64,000 bases of DNA from Trileptium ribeirensis (Eukaryota; Nematoda; Enoplea; Enoplida; Thoracostomopsidae). Where the stretch lies: positions 1 to 64,000 of the forward strand of contig JASANE010001461.1 of assembly GCA_030248225.1 (NCBI GenBank), read 5' to 3'. Below are positions 59,370-64,000 of this stretch, piece by piece (position 1 is the stretch's first letter; each line of letters starts with the position of its first letter). A program made the position numbers and the translations under genes. The notes under the pieces are model-generated. The model did no database searches and was not told where the DNA came from. It saw only the letters and a list, made by a program, of their open reading frames with translations.

Positions 59370-61725
59370 CATTAACCCGATATTAACTGGACAGAATATT
59401 CTTGACCAAAAACTTCTAACACTCGTTTTATGGATAACATCCAAGAATTAGGCTTACATCAGATGGTATCATTCCCCACACGAATGGGGAATTGCATTGA
59501 TCTGGTGTTGACAACGTCACCATTGAATGTGTCAAGCATAACTAGAGGAGGTGAAGAACTTTCCGATCATGCATCGGTTCATTTTCTTCTATCAGGATTT
59601 ATTAACAGTGATACAGCGAGTCAGCCTATGCTTGTTTACGATTTTAAGAACACTTATTTTCAAAACCTAAATAACTATTTGATTTCAGTTAATTGTTTAT
59701 ATTGTTTTGAACAGGTCATTTACGGTAGAGGAGAAATGGAACATCTTTACACAGATTCTAAACGAAGCTGTTGAAAAATTTGCACCTAAACTAAAAGTAG
59801 ACTCCAAAAAAGGTAGTTTTAGGTACCATCATTTTATTAGGAAACTGTTCAAACGAAAAGCAAAACTATGGAGGATCAGCAAACTAACCTCAAATTTCGA
59901 TGACTACAACAAACTTAAGGCTATTGCTCGTCTCAAACGTGCCCGATAAAGAAACGTTATTAACAGTGGGAATCGTAATGATCTTTTTAGAAACGTTAAA
60001 AAGAGATTGTACTCCAAATCAAGTATTGGTGCTTTGCGTGCATCAAACGGTGGATTAGTTACTGACGACAAAACTCGCACTGATATTTTGGCGAGCACTT
60101 TTGCGTCAGTTTTTGTTGAGGGCGCCGAACAGTATCCAACAGTCCAAACCACTATTGTTTCCGATAATAACTTGTCTTGGGTTACCTTTTCTCCACAAAT
60201 TGTTCATAAATTTATGGGGTGTTTGAAATCAAAACATAGCCATTCTCCCGGCGGTTATACACAATACTTTCTTAAAAATGCTAGGGATTGTTTCACTCTT
60301 GCCCATATTTTCGAGCAATCCTTTGTAAATGCCCGCTTACCAAGAAGCTGGCTATGTCTGACATAGTTCCATTATACAAAAAGGCGATTCATCTCTTGCG
60401 TTAAATTATAGACCTATATCATTACTTTCTAACTGTTGTAAAATTATGGAATCCATTATTAATAATCGTATACAGTCTTTTTTGCGTTGGAAATAATTAT
60501 TCCAAACCAACATGGTTTTGTATCAAAGAAATCAACATGTACCCAGCTGCTTGAATCTGTTAATGATTGGTTAAATGCATTAGACAATGGAAAATCAGTT
60601 GATATTGCGTACATTGATTTTGCAAAAGCGTTTGATACCGTTTCGCATGTCAAACTGCATCACAAAATGTCATGTATAGGCTTTACTGGCACACTTTTGA
60701 GTTGGATTACTGCTTTTCTCAGCGGAAGGTCGTTCAGAGTTAAATTGAATAATACATATTCAAATTCACAAAAGGTTCTATCTGGAGTGCCTCAAGGCGG
60801 CGTCCTAGGGCCTACTTTGTTTCTGATATATATATGATGTTGCTTAAATAATGCCAAGTATAAACTTTTTGCAGACGACGTTAAGTTATATGTTAATACA
60901 TCAAACTTCAACGATGACAGTGCGCCGACTCATCTTCAGAACGCACTTATTTGCTTAAAATAATGGGCAAAATCCTGGGAACTTTCCATTTCAGTCTCGA
61001 AATGCAATATTTTACACTTGGGCAAACACAACCTCAAATTTCAATATAGTTTGCACGGGAATGTAATTCCCTTTGTTTCCGCATGTAAAGACATAGGCAT
61101 AATAATTAGCTACGACCTCAAATTTGAGACGCACTGCAATGTCATCGTTGCAAAAGCATATCGTGTAATTAATATGTTGTTTAACTGCTTCATTCACTGT
61201 AACTCAGAGTCATACACTGTCGCATTTATCGTATGTTCGACCAATATTGTAATATTATAGCCAAGTTTGGTCACCGTGTTATTTGCTCAAAATAGATAAG
61301 TTGGAGAAAGTGCAAAGATATTTCACCAGAAAGCTAGCCATACGGCTTGGTATCTACGATATGTCTTATAAGCAAGGGCTAACATACTTCAAGTTAGAAC
61401 CTCTAGAACTACGTCGTTTAAAACATGACCTCATTCTACTTTTCAAAAGTCTTAATAATGAAATTGATAGCTGTCACAGCTTTTTTGAAATTTCTCACAA
61501 CACGAATACGCGTGGTCACGGAAGAAAACTAATAAAATCAAAGTTTCATTCAAACTGTTATAAACATAGCTTCGCGGTGAGAACTATCGATGTGTGGAAT
61601 AAATTGCCTAGTTTTGTTTGCTGCAAACCTCTCGTAGGATCATCCGACAGCAGAAAATGCAAAATACTTTTAAACAAGCTTGACTTGAGCCAGTTTTTAC
61701 AGTATAATAGAAACCTTTTTTAATA
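59370..61725 (+). pseudogene. Decayed LINE: endonuclease end plus reverse transcriptase
   Basis: The sequence begins in the endonuclease (PDINWTEY at about 59376, then FPTRMGNCIDLVLTTSP and the conserved ELSDHASVHF near 59565). It continues through a linker and the reverse transcriptase: LNYRPISLLSNC (about 60402), NQHGFVSKKSTCTQLLE, motif A YIDFAKAFDTVSH (about 60615), LSGVPQGGVLGPTLFL, motif C FADDVKLY (about 60870), and the C-terminal LEKVQRYFTRKLA and LEPLELRRLKHDLILLFK. It is split over several frames by indels and stops (for example near 59710, 59950, 60365, 60490, 60837 and 61260), so it is dead although its catalytic Asp residues remain. The order endonuclease then reverse transcriptase, and the C-terminal block, match the LINE at 14600-16165; both look like Jockey/CR1-group elements. 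Confidence 0.9.
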
Positions 61726-62380
61726 ATTATTTGAAATGCTATTTACTCCCTTAATAAATATTGATCTTGCGCTCTATATTTCCACCGAATGTAACTGGAC
61801 TTGTTCCTTTTCGGTTGAATTTTATGTTTATTAACTTGTCTTTTATTTAAAATTTACTTATGCGTTCATTTTATGATTAGATTTTGTAACCGGTACACCG
61901 GAAGTCGGTAAGCAATTGCCTAAGTTTCGAGCTCGTAATGATGGCCTTAACGCCTGATGCAAAACTCGTTACGCTGATTTTCCGCATATCGGTATGTTAT
62001 TTGTTAATAAACTTCTTTTGTTTGTTTTTGTTTATTTAGGTTTGAACTCACTGGACATTTTTTGTGATTACCACCGATTTTGCACCAAAAAACGAACACC
62101 ATTAACGACTTGTAGTACAAAAAGTGAACGAAACCTTTGTAGCGGAAATGAGACGGAACCATAAACAGAAAATTTTTTTCATACCAGTCCTTAATATAAC
62201 CTACAATACCAAAAATACTATCCACAATTCTGTTTACTTACATTCAAAATACTGCATAAAGGGTCATTTTTGTATGATTTGTCATGCATCAAATGTATAT
62301 ATATCACGGATACGCCGGATCGCACTTTGCACTACATCTATTGCTCTAGAGCGGCTTAGTCCCCGATAGCTGCCTACATA
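61726..62380. other. LINE 3' flank and intergenic sequence
   Basis: The first 150-300 bp is probably LINE 3' untranslated sequence. No sharp tail was identified. The rest is AT-rich with no gene. Confidence 0.5.
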
Positions 62381-62540
62381 CAGTACTCGCCAAAAATGAT
62401 CGTCGCATTTCGAGCGAGTCTCGAGCGAGTGGCTCGCTCGAGATTTCGCAACTATTTAAATTAATAGAAAATTCTATTTTTAGAACAAATTTATTTCGAG
62501 CGAGTGTCGAGCGAGCGACAGTAATTTTTGGCGGGTACTG
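62381..62540. mobile_element. 160-bp Tc1/mariner-type MITE
   Basis: TA dinucleotides flank it on both sides (62379-62380 and 62541-62542). The ends CAGTACTCGCCAAAAATGA and, as complement of the right, CAGTACCCGCCAAAAATTA form terminal inverted repeats that continue into CGAGCGAG/CTCGCTCG arrays, so the whole unit can fold back. Size, TA target and the CAGTACTCGCC-like end fit mariner-derived MITEs. Confidence 0.85.
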
Positions 62541-62999
62541 TAGATCTTTAGTATATAAGAACCTAGAAAAATACAATAAATTCATTCATATTGATATGTG
62601 TGATACATGCAAGATGGCTTCCAATATCGCAAAGGGAAGGGTGCTTCGAATGCCGCAAAGACAACTCTAATCAGATTTCATGCAATCATTATACACGTTC
62701 TTTCATCAAATTAGTTTACACTACCTAAATTGCATACGCACTGCAATGAATCCTCGACATTTCTTAATTTCATACACTTATGTAAATAAAGCCTACCTCG
62801 TGCAATAAGAAATGTGTCATTAATGTAAATCTTCATTGTAATAATGCCTATTTTGTGTTGTGTATTAAGGAATGTATCATTAATGCGAAATCTTCATTTT
62901 CATAATGCCTACTTTGTGTAAAAAGGAATGCGTTATTAATGCAAATCTTCATGATAACTGAGCAAGCGATAAGACGTGTAATACGTCCCATAAAATGAG

Positions 63000-63340
63000 C
63001 TAGCTTATTCAAAATGGGGGTGAGGACCCCTGGCTTTTTTAGGTGCCCCTGCAAATAAATGGCCGGCCCCGGTTGGGGCCCCTTGAGAAAAATTTTGGCT
63101 TCCCCCGGTAAAAACATCCCAAGACCGAAAATTGACAAAATTATTTAAAAAAATCAGTTTCCGAATTGGTTAAAAAGTTGCTTTTAACCTGAATAAAGCC
63201 GTTTTTGCACCGTTTCTGAGCCTATTTAGTAACGATTTTAGCGTTTTTCGCTGAAACATTAAATTCCAAAATTTCGCCCCCCCCAATTCATACCCTTTGG
63301 CAAAATTTTTAGCGAACTGAGAAGCCGGAACGAGTCTACC
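63000..63340 (+). repeat. Dispersed repeat, second copy, with GC-rich head
   Basis: From 63130 it parallels 26170-26410. The preceding 63005-63125 is GC-rich (GGCCGGCCCCGGTTGGGGCC, inverted symmetry) and has no partner in the other copy. Confidence 0.55.
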
Positions 63341-64000
63341 TCATATTTTGATTACTATGCAAATTATCAAGTTATCCTTCGAAAACAACACCAAATATTT
63401 GGTACAGGTAGAATTTCTTTCAAACATTATATATATAGATAGATATATACGAATTTACGTTTAAAACATCGAACATGAACTTTTTGAGTATTCATTCAAA
63501 TTCATTGAGCCGTAATATTATCATAAATTCGGCCGTTTCATGTGTGGAAAGTTTGTTTGACACTTTTCAGGCGAAAAGTTCGAATTTTCGGCTGTATCTT
63601 GCCTTGTACAAATTTTAGGCTCCTGCCATTTGCATAAAGAGACAGTCATTGACCAATATATGCATTCTGATATAGATATGTAATCGCTTACTTTAACTGC
63701 AATTTTTATAACAAAAATTAGTATATATTGGCAATATTGGTATTGATTTCACTTAATTGATATATACACTCCGTTTGGTTTCGAAATATAATATCGTCTC
63801 TACTACTAATTCACTGATAGACAACATGGCAAGTTTTTGCAATCCTCCTGTGAACCGTGTCTAGCGTAAACAAAGGAATATTATATCACTCAGAAACAAA
63901 GTTCTCGAAAAACAAAAAAGCACGTTACCTAATCTCCGCAATAAGTTGATTGACTAAAAGCAAGAACAAACTGGTTTGCAATGCATTACGCTACACTACA
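63341..64000. other. End of window, no gene seen
   Basis: AT-rich sequence. The last bases, GCATTACGCTACACTAC (63983-63999), match the terminal motif of repeat family B (35093-35109, 37646-37660), so another copy may end or begin at the window edge. Confidence 0.5.

Overview
The window is nuclear DNA from a eukaryote, almost certainly an invertebrate animal. It is AT-rich, its two real protein-coding genes are split by GT-AG introns, and most of the rest is recognisable animal-type transposon debris: non-LTR retrotransposons, Mutator-like, hAT-like and Tc1/mariner-like elements. I cannot name the species from the sequence.

Positions 1 to 10720 are one giant imperfect palindrome. The left arm (1-5442) returns in reverse complement at 6016-10720 around a 573-bp unshared centre. 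Each arm carries, from outside to inside: a region studded with the 10-bp palindrome GTTCGCGAAC (seven exact copies per arm), a nested Mutator-like (MULE) element of about 1 kb with a 9-bp target-site duplication and a truncated FLYWCH-type transposase, and a roughly 21-bp minisatellite. The arms are not perfect mirrors: 947 bp in the left arm is replaced by an unrelated 210 bp in the right arm. Both arms hold the same MULE in the same site, so the arms were copied or homogenised after that insertion. This is a foldback-type structure and the most unusual thing here.

Positions 10721 to 20448 are intergenic, with a decayed, 5'-truncated LINE at 14600-16165 and AT microsatellites.

Positions 20449 to 39953 (minus strand) hold a complete ten-exon gene whose reading frame joins across all nine introns. 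It encodes a 538-residue NADPH-dependent reductase of the extended short-chain dehydrogenase type (dihydroflavonol-4-reductase/aldehyde-reductase-like), with unusual Ala/Thr/Glu/Pro-rich tails at both ends. Its introns, up to 4.4 kb long, hold MITEs, tandem repeats and several dispersed repeat families.

Positions 42608 to 46234 (plus strand) hold an apparently intact four-exon hAT-family transposase of 1085 residues. It is either a recent autonomous transposon or a domesticated hAT gene.

Positions 46235 to 64000 are gene-poor. They hold a 34-bp minisatellite, four non-autonomous DNA elements with readable terminal repeats (a 392-bp and a 771-bp hAT type, a 577-bp foldback MULE type, a 160-bp mariner type), a second broken LINE (59370-61725) of the same family as the first, and further repeat copies. 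Nothing suggests the genes cooperate: the only likely host gene is the reductase, and the remaining coding sequence is from mobile elements.
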